Shown piece after piece: positions 1-5,341 of a DNA stretch of 34,235 bases; position 1 is the first letter of the stretch, and every line of letters starts with the position of its first letter. The stretch is from Paenibacillus sp. J5C2022. GTDB taxonomy: Bacteria; Bacillota; Bacilli; Paenibacillales; Paenibacillaceae. The stretch spans positions 1 through 34,235 of the forward strand of contig NZ_JAOQJC010000062.1 of assembly GCF_025567625.1 (NCBI RefSeq), given 5' to 3'. Below the pieces are notes generated by a model, which did no database searches, had not been told where the DNA came from, and saw nothing but the letters and a program-made list of their open reading frames with translations. The translations under genes were made by a program, and so were the position numbers.

Positions 1-1
1 A

Positions 2-133
2 GAACGCCAATCGCTGTACGCCGCATTCCAGAATGAGGTGTCGCTAACCGACATCGAAGGCGGCAGCCGTCTTGACACTATTCAGAAGCCCCTACCTCTG
101 CAGGTGGGGGAGGTTCACGAGACTGTTAGTTAA
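2..133 (+). CDS. 3' end of a truncated reading frame, possibly a TnpB-type (IS200/IS605) protein
   Basis: An open frame runs in from the left edge and stops at TAA 131-133, giving 43 residues that end in KPLPLQVGEVHETVS. Its last codons run through a GC-rich hairpin at 89-109. In IS200/IS605 elements the tnpB stop commonly lies beside or inside the right-end hairpin, which is also part of the guide (omega/re) RNA. That resemblance in layout and tail composition is the only reason for the call. No RuvC or zinc-ribbon motif is visible because the body lies outside the window. It could be any truncated protein. Confidence 0.35.
   Translation, partial: ERQSLYAAFQNEVSLTDIEGGSRLDTIQKPLPLQVGEVHETVS
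89..110 (+). repeat. GC-rich hairpin, candidate right-end structure of an IS200/IS605-type element
   Basis: CCCC(T)ACCT at 89-97 pairs with AGGTGGGG at 102-109 around a CTGC loop, with one bulged T. It is followed by GAGGTTCAC and then sequence that is clearly more AT-rich. There is no T-run, so it is unlike an intrinsic terminator. The abrupt composition change just after the hairpin fits an element boundary near 115-120, but this is inference. Confidence 0.35.
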
Positions 134-171
134 TAGAGTGATTGTAAAGAAACAGAGTATTTTATATATCT

Positions 172-363
172 CTACTTGATCAATTGTTTGTGTCTTTTCT
201 TTATTGAATATTTTATTAAGTCTATGACAATGAATAAGATTAGTATTAACACAGATTGAATCAGAGGTTTGATAAGACTGGAATCATCATAAATCAAATA
301 AGCAGCCACAAAGTTGATTATGAAAATAGCAATGTAAGTGATCAAAATCGCCAATTTATTCAC
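172..363 (-). CDS. Small hydrophobic membrane protein of unknown function
   Basis: This 63-residue frame starts with GTG at 363. It has two hydrophobic stretches (about residues 4-24 and 34-50) and a basic tail ending KKRHKQLIK, which fits a two-pass membrane protein with a cytoplasmic C-terminus. The GTG overlaps the TAA of the frame upstream (356-358), an arrangement typical of translational coupling, so the two were probably one small operon. No separate ribosome site is visible. The region is much more AT-rich than its neighbours, which suggests acquired DNA. I do not recognise the family. Because the upstream partner looks broken, this may be a relic too. Confidence 0.4.
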   Translation of the reverse strand: MNKLAILITYIAIFIINFVAAYLIYDDSSLIKPLIQSVLILILFIVIDLIKYSIKKRHKQLIK

Positions 364-705
364 CCTGGAACCAAGGTTCTATAATTGAGGATTCTCGTTC
401 ATCAGTAGAGACATTTCCACCAGTACCATCAGAATTGGTTGTAACTCTTATTTCTTTTTTTATTTCATAGTCTCCAATGAATGTGCCGTTGTGGTCGAAA
501 AAACCTTCTCCTAATTCGCGATAATGTTTGCATTATAGAAGATAATTACTTCACGGTTCATCATTAAAGGATGGTGGTAAGGATTTTGGCTGTTTATTTG
601 TCGATTTCTAGCAGTTTCGCATCTACCATTTGACAGGAAAGATATTCCTTTGTAAACTGTGTATATAGATATAAACAGTATACACACATACATGGCGTAC
701 CATAT
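356..705 (-). pseudogene. Decayed gene with a frameshift, product unknown
   Basis: Two minus-strand frames look like halves of one protein. The upstream half (about 705-511) begins near MYVCILFISIYTVY and contains NPYHHPLMMNREVIIFYNA. The downstream half (529-356) reads KHYRELGEGFFDHNGTFIG and ends in EPWFQGE with TAA at 356-358. They meet in the 519-535 interval, where a one-base shift would join REVIIFYNA to KHYRELGEGFF. The upstream half closes on a TAG just past the joint and the downstream half has a TAA just before it. The downstream half is protein-like, rich in charged residues and Gly/Thr. Neither half has a clear ribosome site. The identity is unknown, and a sequencing error would give the same picture. 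Confidence 0.35.
630..658 (+). promoter_or_regulatory. Candidate sigma-A promoter for the TraB-family gene
   Basis: TTGACA at 630-635 and TAAACT at 653-658 are separated by 17 bases, about 100 bases before the ATG at 757. The -35 is perfect and the -10 matches four of six positions. It lies inside the AT-rich remnant region, so a chance match is possible. Confidence 0.45.
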
Positions 706-756
706 CTATACGATAAGATCCTTGTATGGATCTATGACGAAGGAGAGCGGAGAAGG

Positions 757-2004
757 ATGAAGAGAAAGATTTCGGCATTATTGTTGACAATTGTAATGGT
801 ATTGACGTTTGCTACCGGCGCGCAAGCGCAGCAGACGGAAGGGAAGCTGAAAGTATGGCTCAACGGAGAGGAACTTCAAGAAGGCGACGGCTCGGCGCTA
901 GTCAGAGAAGAAATGGCTTACGTTCCGATCAGGTTATATTTGGAAGAACTGGGGTTTGCAATTGAATGGGATGGCGAGACTAGAACGGCAACCGCTATGA
1001 TGGATGAAGTATCCATTGCTTTCCCTGTTGATACCGCACAAGTCGTTGTCAATGGACAAGAGGTGGAGCTTGGCACCGCATTGTTCATCCAATCCGGTAC
1101 GGCTTATGCACCTGCCGAATTCATGGCACTGGTAACCGGACATAAGCTGGAGCTGAAGGCGGAAGAAGGAGCTCTTTATTTTGTCGTCAAGACGTCTAGC
1201 GAAGGCTTTATGTGGAAGGTGCAGAAGGGAGAAGCAGAGGTATACCTGCTTGGCTCCATCCACCTGGGAGACGAGGACTTGTACCCACTGCGTCCCGAGA
1301 TCGAGGAGGCATTCGCCAATTCCGATATTCTGGTGACGGAGATCGATATGACGAAGATCAATATGGAAGAGGTTGCCGCATTGAACGCAGAACTTAGCGA
1401 ATACAGCGACGGCACCATTTTGTCTGATCATATATCCGAGGATACGTATGCCAAGCTGCAAGAACTGCTGGAACAGCTCGAAATTCCGGTTACAACGTTC
1501 GATCCGTTCAAGCCATGGGCGATTCAGACCGGCCTTGAGAGTATTAAAGCGCAAATGGAAGGATTCAATCCTGCGTATGGCATTGATCAATATTTCACGG
1601 GAAAGGCCGTAGCGCAGGAAATGCCGATCCAAGAGCTTGAGACAATTGAGGATCAATTGAAAATGCTGAGTGGATTTTCTGAGGAACTGACAGAATCCAT
1701 GCTATTGCAATCCATCAATCACTTTTTTGACGAAGGTGCCAGCGCCGGCGTTCTGCTAGATATGTGGAAGAATGGAGACAGCGATACACTGCTGAAGTTG
1801 GAGAACGAGATGAAGCTGATCGATGAGTATTATGAGGCAATGCTTGTTGACCGCAATGAAGTAATGACGGACAAGGTCATCTCCTATCTGAACGATGAGG
1901 AAGAGCAGGATTACTTCGTTATCGCGGGTGCACTGCACATGCTTGGAGAGCATGGGATTGTGACGATGTTGGAGGAGCAGGGGTACGAGGTAGTACAGCA
2001 ATAA
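757..2004 (+). CDS. Secreted TraB/GumN-family protein with N-terminal stalk domain
   Basis: This 415-residue protein starts at ATG 757 behind AAGGAGAGCGG at 740-750. Residues 1-24 are a signal peptide with a likely cleavage after AQA. Residues about 28-145 resemble the copper-amine-oxidase N-terminal (stalk) domain common in Paenibacillaceae exoproteins: VWLNGEELQ, then VREEMAYVPIRLYLEELG, then VVVNGQEVEL. Residues about 150-415 are a TraB/GumN domain with YLLGSIHLGD (H169), GIDQYF, and GALHMLGEHG (H394) followed by a C-terminal LEEQGYEV. TraB-domain proteins carry conserved His and Glu residues, and some members have been proposed or shown to be metalloproteases; the activity here is not established. 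The protein is probably exported to the wall space. The gene is monocistronic, with its own terminator at 2081. Confidence 0.85.
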   Translation: MKRKISALLLTIVMVLTFATGAQAQQTEGKLKVWLNGEELQEGDGSALVREEMAYVPIRLYLEELGFAIEWDGETRTATAMMDEVSIAFPVDTAQVVVNGQEVELGTALFIQSGTAYAPAEFMALVTGHKLELKAEEGALYFVVKTSSEGFMWKVQKGEAEVYLLGSIHLGDEDLYPLRPEIEEAFANSDILVTEIDMTKINMEEVAALNAELSEYSDGTILSDHISEDTYAKLQELLEQLEIPVTTFDPFKPWAIQTGLESIKAQMEGFNPAYGIDQYFTGKAVAQEMPIQELETIEDQLKMLSGFSEELTESMLLQSINHFFDEGASAGVLLDMWKNGDSDTLLKLENEMKLIDEYYEAMLVDRNEVMTDKVISYLNDEEEQDYFVIAGALHMLGEHGIVTMLEEQGYEVVQQ

Positions 2005-2080
2005 GTTAGATGAGAGAATACACAGGAGTGAGCATGTTTCTGCTGTGAATTCGAATAAGTAGGTAGATATTTCACCACTG

Positions 2081-2110
2081 ACCGCGTGCAATCGAGGCGC
2101 GGTTTTTTTT
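2081..2110 (+). terminator. Intrinsic terminator after the TraB-family gene
   Basis: ACCGCG at 2081-2086 pairs with CGCGGT at 2098-2103, followed by a run of eight T at 2103-2110. Confidence 0.8.
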
Positions 2111-2161
2111 GTTGCGGAAGGAAGGTGTCAAGGGGGGAGGACGGGGTGGATATCGCAGGTG

Positions 2162-2470
2162 TTAACGCAGCAGCTTGTAGATGTGGTCAACGGATTGCAT
2201 CGCATAAGTCTGGGATTCGACCTTCCTGTTGTGCAGCACAACAAGGCATGGAATGCTGGAAATTTGCCATTGCTCGCGGAAGCGAGGGGCGAAGTTGATA
2301 TTGATTTTATAGATGGGGTAAGACACACTGGTCGCCTGGACAACTTCCAGCATTCGTTCCGCCACTTTACAGGTGCCGCACAGGGGCGTTGAGAATAAGA
2401 TGGCCGCTTTGCCGATATCCACTTGACTAAGTTGTTCACACTTTGCCTCGTTAATTTCTTGTAATGACAT
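2162..2470 (-). CDS. Thioredoxin-family protein
   Basis: This is a 102-residue thioredoxin-fold protein without a signal peptide, so it is probably cytoplasmic. The redox motif is CGTC (C31 and C34) in STPLCGTCKVAERM, and the conserved cis-proline turn appears as SSIPCLVVLHN near residue 75. Its length matches minimal thioredoxins, but the active site is CGTC rather than CGPC, as in YtpP/YdbP-like Bacillus proteins. It should exchange disulfides with unidentified partners. The start at 2470 follows GAAAGGAAT at a spacing of about eight bases on the minus strand. The gene converges on the TraB-family gene and stands alone. Confidence 0.85.
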   Translation of the reverse strand: MSLQEINEAKCEQLSQVDIGKAAILFSTPLCGTCKVAERMLEVVQATSVSYPIYKININFAPRFREQWQISSIPCLVVLHNRKVESQTYAMQSVDHIYKLLR

Positions 2471-2501
2471 GACTTCGATTCCTTTCTCGCCGAATGAACG
2501 C

Positions 2502-2527
2502 TTTCGATTACATCGGTTTCGATTACA
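2502..2527. repeat. Short direct repeat TTTCGATTACA x2
   Basis: TTTCGATTACA occurs at 2502-2512 and again at 2517-2527, a 15-base pitch, immediately upstream of the thioredoxin gene and next to the octamer repeat. It may be a paired regulator site, but that is not demonstrable here. Confidence 0.5.
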
Positions 2528-2530
2528 GCA

Positions 2531-2570
2531 GTTGATCAGTTGATCAGTTGATCAGTTGATCAGTTGATCA
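2531..2570. repeat. Five perfect tandem copies of GTTGATCA
   Basis: The octamer GTTGATCA is repeated five times without mismatch at 2531-2570. Each copy contains the palindrome TGATCA. It lies about 60-100 bases upstream of the thioredoxin start (minus strand), where it could change promoter spacing by slipped-strand copy-number variation. Confidence 0.95.
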
Positions 2571-2698
2571 TTATCATAACATAATCCCGTCAATTCGTGT
2601 GCAGATTGAAGTAATCCGAAGACTAACCAGGGACAGTAGCGGGGGAAGGGAATGACGAAGATGGGGAGAGAAAGGAAGGGGGAAGTTGGAGTGACGGG
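2571..2698. other. Spacer with no recognised feature
   Basis: A purine-rich stretch between the octamer repeat and the 52-bp array. I see no convincing gene, promoter or terminator. Confidence 0.5.
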
Positions 2699-3136
2699 GT
2701 TGTACGAAAAATCGTACAAAGTATCGCAAAACTGCCGCCGTCACGCCACAGTTGTACGAAAAATCGTACAAAGTAAGGCCAGTGAGTAGCAGAAGAGGCG
2801 GGTTTGTACGAAAAATCGTACAAAGTAAGGCCAGTGAGTAGCAGAAGAGGCGGGTTTGTACGAAAAATCGTACAAAGATGGTCCAGTAAGTAGCAGAAGA
2901 GGCGGGTTTGTACGAAAAATCGTACAAAAAAGGTTCAGTGAGTAGCAGAAGAGGCGGGTTTGTACGAAAAATCGTACAAAGTAAGGCCACTGAGTAGCTG
3001 AAATGGCGGGTTTGTACGAAAAATCGTACAAAAAAGGTTCAGTGAGTAGCAGAAGAGGCGGGTTTGTACGAAAAATCGTACAAAGAAGGGCCAGTGAGTA
3101 GCAGAAGAGGCGGGTTTGTACGAAAAATCGTACAAA
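2699..3136 (+). repeat. Array 1: nine palindromic units at an exact 52-bp pitch
   Basis: Each unit has a 22-base inverted repeat: left arm TTTGTACGA, loop AAAA, right arm TCGTACAAA. Units begin at 2699, 2751, 2803, 2855, 2907, 2959, 3011, 3063 and 3115. The first two have G instead of T at the first base. The stem and loop are otherwise invariant in all nine. The 30-base linkers between units are mostly variants of GTAAGGCCAGTGAGTAGCAG followed by AAGAGGCGGG. They differ at their first eight bases, and the first linker is unrelated. The array lies in the intergenic gap between the thioredoxin and the Mn riboswitch. The minus strand is open in several frames through the array because the unit lacks TTA, CTA and TCA; I regard these frames as non-coding. 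Confidence 0.97.
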
Positions 3137-3297
3137 GATGGGCCCCCAAGTTACTCCCGGGAGCACAAGAGCGAGGCGGCGGTGTACGGTGGCAATGGAA
3201 GCGGAAAAAAATTCTGAAAAAAATGAAACGCCTTTGCAACTGTGCCGTAAGTAACGGTTAAGCAACGTGAACCATCAACCTCATATACGTGATAAAA
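3137..3297. other. Spacer between array 1 and the riboswitch; promoter expected but not resolved
   Basis: A 161-base A/G-rich stretch. A promoter for the riboswitch and TerC transcript should lie in its right half, but I see no -35/-10 pair good enough to annotate. No gene is visible. Confidence 0.4.
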
Positions 3298-3390
3298 CTC
3301 CAAAGGGGAGTAGCTGTCACAATAAAGTCGTCAATTCGGGAAATTGATATTTCCCCGGCTTTATTGGCAACGTCGAAGTGACGTTGTTAG
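3298..3390 (+). ncRNA. yybP-ykoY manganese riboswitch (aptamer)
   Basis: The sequence contains the family's signature segments in order: AAAGGGGAGUAGC at 3302-3314, then UAAAGUCGUCA near 3323, a short GGGAAAUUGAUAUUUCCC hairpin, and CCGGCUUUA at 3355-3363 pairing back to UAAAG. The class senses Mn2+ and often precedes TerC-family or Mn-exporter genes, as in front of B. subtilis ykoY. Here it lies about 90-180 bases before a TerC-family gene and is followed directly by a terminator, giving a transcriptional ON switch with metal. The assignment rests on sequence signature and context. Confidence 0.88.
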
Positions 3391-3392
3391 CA

Positions 3393-3428
3393 AGACCTTT
3401 GCCAGTCATTTTTGGCAAAGGTCTTTTT
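3393..3428 (+). terminator. Riboswitch expression-platform terminator
   Basis: AGACCTTTGCCA at 3393-3404 pairs perfectly with TGGCAAAGGTCT at 3413-3424, followed by TTTT. It sits between the Mn aptamer and the TerC-family start, so read-through is probably what the riboswitch controls. Confidence 0.88.
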
Positions 3429-3479
3429 GCGTTGAGAGGGCGAAAAGGGCATCGTTGTATAGAAACGGAGGTCATGTTG

Positions 3480-4280
3480 ATGGATTTCGGATTATTATTG
3501 GAATACGGTTGGGTATTGATCGTATTAATTGCGCTGGAAGGGCTTCTGGCGGCGGATAACGCGCTCGTGCTGGCGATCATGGTCAAGCATCTGCCCGAGG
3601 ATCAGAGGAAAAAGGCATTGTTCTACGGTCTCGCGGGGGCATTCGTCTTCCGCTTCGCTTCTCTATTCGCGATCTCGTTCCTGGTCGATATATGGCAAGT
3701 GCAAGCAATCGGCGCCATCTATCTGCTGTTCATTGCGGCGAATCATATCTTCCGCAAGCTTATCGTCAAGAAGGGCGAAGAGGATGCCGGGATGAAAAAG
3801 GACGAGGCCAAGAGGGGAAGCAGCTTCTGGATGACGGTATTCAAGGTTGAAGTCGCGGATATCGCGTTCGCTGTAGACTCCATTCTAGCAGCTGTGGCGC
3901 TTGCCGTAGCGTTGCCGACGACGAACCTGCCGACAATCGGCGGCATGGACGGCGGTCACTTCATCGTGATCTTCCTGGGCGGTTTTATCGGATTGCTCAT
4001 TATGCGCTTCGCGGCCACTGTATTTGTGAAGCTGCTGGAACGCAAGCCCGGACTGGAGATAGCAGCATTCTTCATCGTCGGCTGGGTCGGCGTGAAGTTG
4101 GCTGTTCACACGCTGGCGCATCCGTCCTTGCATGTCATCCCGCACGATTTTGCAGAATCGACAGCTTGGAAAATCAGCTTCTATGCCGTGCTTGTCGTTA
4201 TTGCAGCATGCGGATGGATTTTCTCCAGCGATAAGGACAAGGAAGCAACGAAGGAGTATAATAGTGCCACACCTATGTAA
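3480..4280 (+). CDS. TerC-family integral membrane protein, likely Mn2+ exporter
   Basis: This 266-residue polytopic membrane protein has about seven hydrophobic segments. It carries the two family acidic motifs: LLAADNALVLAIM (D26) and KVEVADIAFAVDSILAAV (D127 and D133). I chose ATG 3480 because ACGGAGGT at 3465-3472 is eight bases upstream. ATG 3474 is too close to it, and the frame upstream from 3378 runs through the riboswitch terminator. B. subtilis TerC relatives YkoY and YceF take part in manganese efflux and metallation of secreted enzymes. The Mn riboswitch directly upstream supports the same role. A central charged loop (residues 97-113, KKGEEDAGMKKDEAK) should be cytoplasmic. Thymidine kinase follows ten bases later and may be co-transcribed. 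Confidence 0.9.
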   Translation: MDFGLLLEYGWVLIVLIALEGLLAADNALVLAIMVKHLPEDQRKKALFYGLAGAFVFRFASLFAISFLVDIWQVQAIGAIYLLFIAANHIFRKLIVKKGEEDAGMKKDEAKRGSSFWMTVFKVEVADIAFAVDSILAAVALAVALPTTNLPTIGGMDGGHFIVIFLGGFIGLLIMRFAATVFVKLLERKPGLEIAAFFIVGWVGVKLAVHTLAHPSLHVIPHDFAESTAWKISFYAVLVVIAACGWIFSSDKDKEATKEYNSATPM

Positions 4281-4289
4281 TGAGGAGAG

Positions 4290-4961
4290 ATGAAGGTGGC
4301 GCAGCTTTATTACAAATACGGTACGATGAATAGCGGCAAGTCGTTCGAGATTATCAAGGTTGCTCACAATTACGAGGAGCAAGGCAAGCCGGTACTTATC
4401 TATTCTCCGGCAATAAGTGCGAGGGAGAGCACGAAACGAATCGGGTCCCGGGCAGGCTTCCAGAGGAAGGCCATTCCCGTCTATGAAGAGACGGATCTGT
4501 TCCGCAGCGTCAACGCCCATATCGCCGTAGCCGTCGAAAGCAGCATCCACCGCTCCCATATCGCCGAAGCCGGAGAGAGCGTCATTCACCGTTCCGAGAA
4601 CGCTGAAACGGGAGGGAAGAGCATCTACTGCGTGCTGATCGATGAAGCGCAATTTCTGAGCAAGCAGCAAGTGCTTCAACTGACGCACGTAGTGGACGAG
4701 CTTAACATACCTGTCATGGCATTCGGCTTGAAGAACGACTTTCAGAACCGCTTGTTCGAGGGCAGTTACTACTTGCTCGCGCAAGCCGACAAAATAGAAG
4801 AAATCAAAACAATCTGCTGGTATTGCGATCGCAAAGCGACGATGGTGCTTCGCTATCGCAACGGAGTGCCGGTCAATACCGGCGACCAGATTCAGATCGG
4901 CGGCAACGAGGATTACAAGCCGGTGTGCAGGCGCTGCTATAACGATGCTTTCAATAGCTGA
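4290..4961 (+). CDS. tdk: Thymidine kinase, type II, with an internal duplication
   Basis: This enzyme phosphorylates thymidine with ATP in the salvage pathway and is cytoplasmic. Evidence is the P-loop GTMNSGKS (11-18), the LIDEAQFL segment with catalytic E119, the FGLKNDF segment, and the zinc ribbon CWYC (C176, C179) and CRRC (C213, C216). At 223 residues it is longer than the usual 190-210. The excess is an insert (about residues 77-110) built from two similar 13-residue units, ESSIHRSHIAEAG and ESVIHRSENAETG. It lies before the Walker B region. The ATG at 4290 is only two bases from GAGGAGA; GTG at 4296 has better spacing and may be the true start. A terminator follows at 5010. Confidence 0.92.
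   Translation: MKVAQLYYKYGTMNSGKSFEIIKVAHNYEEQGKPVLIYSPAISARESTKRIGSRAGFQRKAIPVYEETDLFRSVNAHIAVAVESSIHRSHIAEAGESVIHRSENAETGGKSIYCVLIDEAQFLSKQQVLQLTHVVDELNIPVMAFGLKNDFQNRLFEGSYYLLAQADKIEEIKTICWYCDRKATMVLRYRNGVPVNTGDQIQIGGNEDYKPVCRRCYNDAFNS
4536..4613 (+). repeat. Imperfect 39-bp tandem duplication inside tdk
   Basis: Codons 83-95 and 96-108 encode ESSIHRSHIAEAG and ESVIHRSENAETG, nine of 13 residues the same. The unit is a multiple of three, so the frame is kept. Confidence 0.8.
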
Positions 4962-5009
4962 AATGCAGTAAGATATAATCAATTGGAAGAAAGATTCATT
5001 TCATTGAGT

Positions 5010-5052
5010 GAGCCAGGCAACGGACTTTTTTGTCCGATACTTGGCTCTTTCT
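5010..5052 (+). terminator. Intrinsic terminator after tdk
   Basis: GAGCCA at 5010-5015 pairs with TGGCTC at 5042-5047, and an inner stem CGGAC/GTCCG (5021-5025, 5032-5036) extends it. A short T-rich tail follows. Confidence 0.75.
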
Positions 5053-5170
5053 CGATGATATAGCGTTGAAATAGGGCGTGTGCAGCAAGAGAAGTAGGAC
5101 GCTGTCAGCATTTTTCTTATGAACGTGGTCGCTCATCTTCGAAAGGCCTCGATGGAGATTTTTACACAAA

Positions 5171-5184
5171 TGAAAGCGTTGACA
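5171..5184 (+). promoter_or_regulatory. cre site (CcpA) overlapping the -35 of the LacI-family gene
   Basis: TGAAAGCGTTGACA matches the consensus TGWAANCGNTNWCA at every position. It ends exactly on the -35 hexamer, so CcpA binding should block RNA polymerase when preferred sugars are present. This is predicted, not shown. Confidence 0.8.
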
Positions 5185-5207
5185 TTTTGTTCTCGACGTA
5201 ATAAGAT
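5179..5207 (+). promoter_or_regulatory. Sigma-A promoter of the first LacI-family gene
   Basis: TTGACA at 5179-5184 and TAAGAT at 5202-5207 are separated by 17 bases. The expected start near 5214 would place GGATAACGTTT (5215-5225) at the transcription start, where a repressor could also act. The leader to the TTG start is about 130 bases. Confidence 0.75.
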
Positions 5208-5214
5208 AGCTTCA

Positions 5215-5225
5215 GGATAACGTTT
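5215..5225 (+). promoter_or_regulatory. Candidate operator half-match GGATAACGTTT
   Basis: The same 11-mer occurs at 6439-6449 in front of the solute-binding-protein gene, where it is part of a near-perfect 14-base palindrome. Only the central AACGTT is palindromic here. It may be a weaker autoregulatory site for the adjacent LacI-family protein. Confidence 0.4.
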
Positions 5226-5341
5226 GGATCTTTTTTTTTGGACAAGTCAATGAGTTGCTAAGATGTGAAAAGTTGGATAATGAGATAGCGTTCATGAATG
5301 ATGCGCGAAACTAACATTTGAGATTAAGAGGGGTTTCAGAA

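Noticed and set aside
934..1656. 240-codon minus-strand frame opposite the TraB-family gene
   Set aside because: The plus-strand gene has a signal peptide, domains and ribosome site; the antisense frame has none.
2699..3136. CRISPR array interpretation of the 52-bp repeats
   Set aside because: Linkers are near-copies of one another and not unique spacers, the repeat is only 22 bases with a perfect palindrome, and no cas gene is present. The same applies to 33865-34235.
2574..3265. Several long minus-strand reading frames across array 1 (LYDFSYK / FVRFFVQ / CTIFRTN proteins)
   Set aside because: They are the same repeat read in cycling frames, without ribosome sites, and the frames shift every 52 bases.
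3885..4982. 365-codon minus-strand frame opposite the TerC-family gene and tdk
   Set aside because: It is a shadow of two well-supported genes with clear motifs; no ribosome site or family resemblance.
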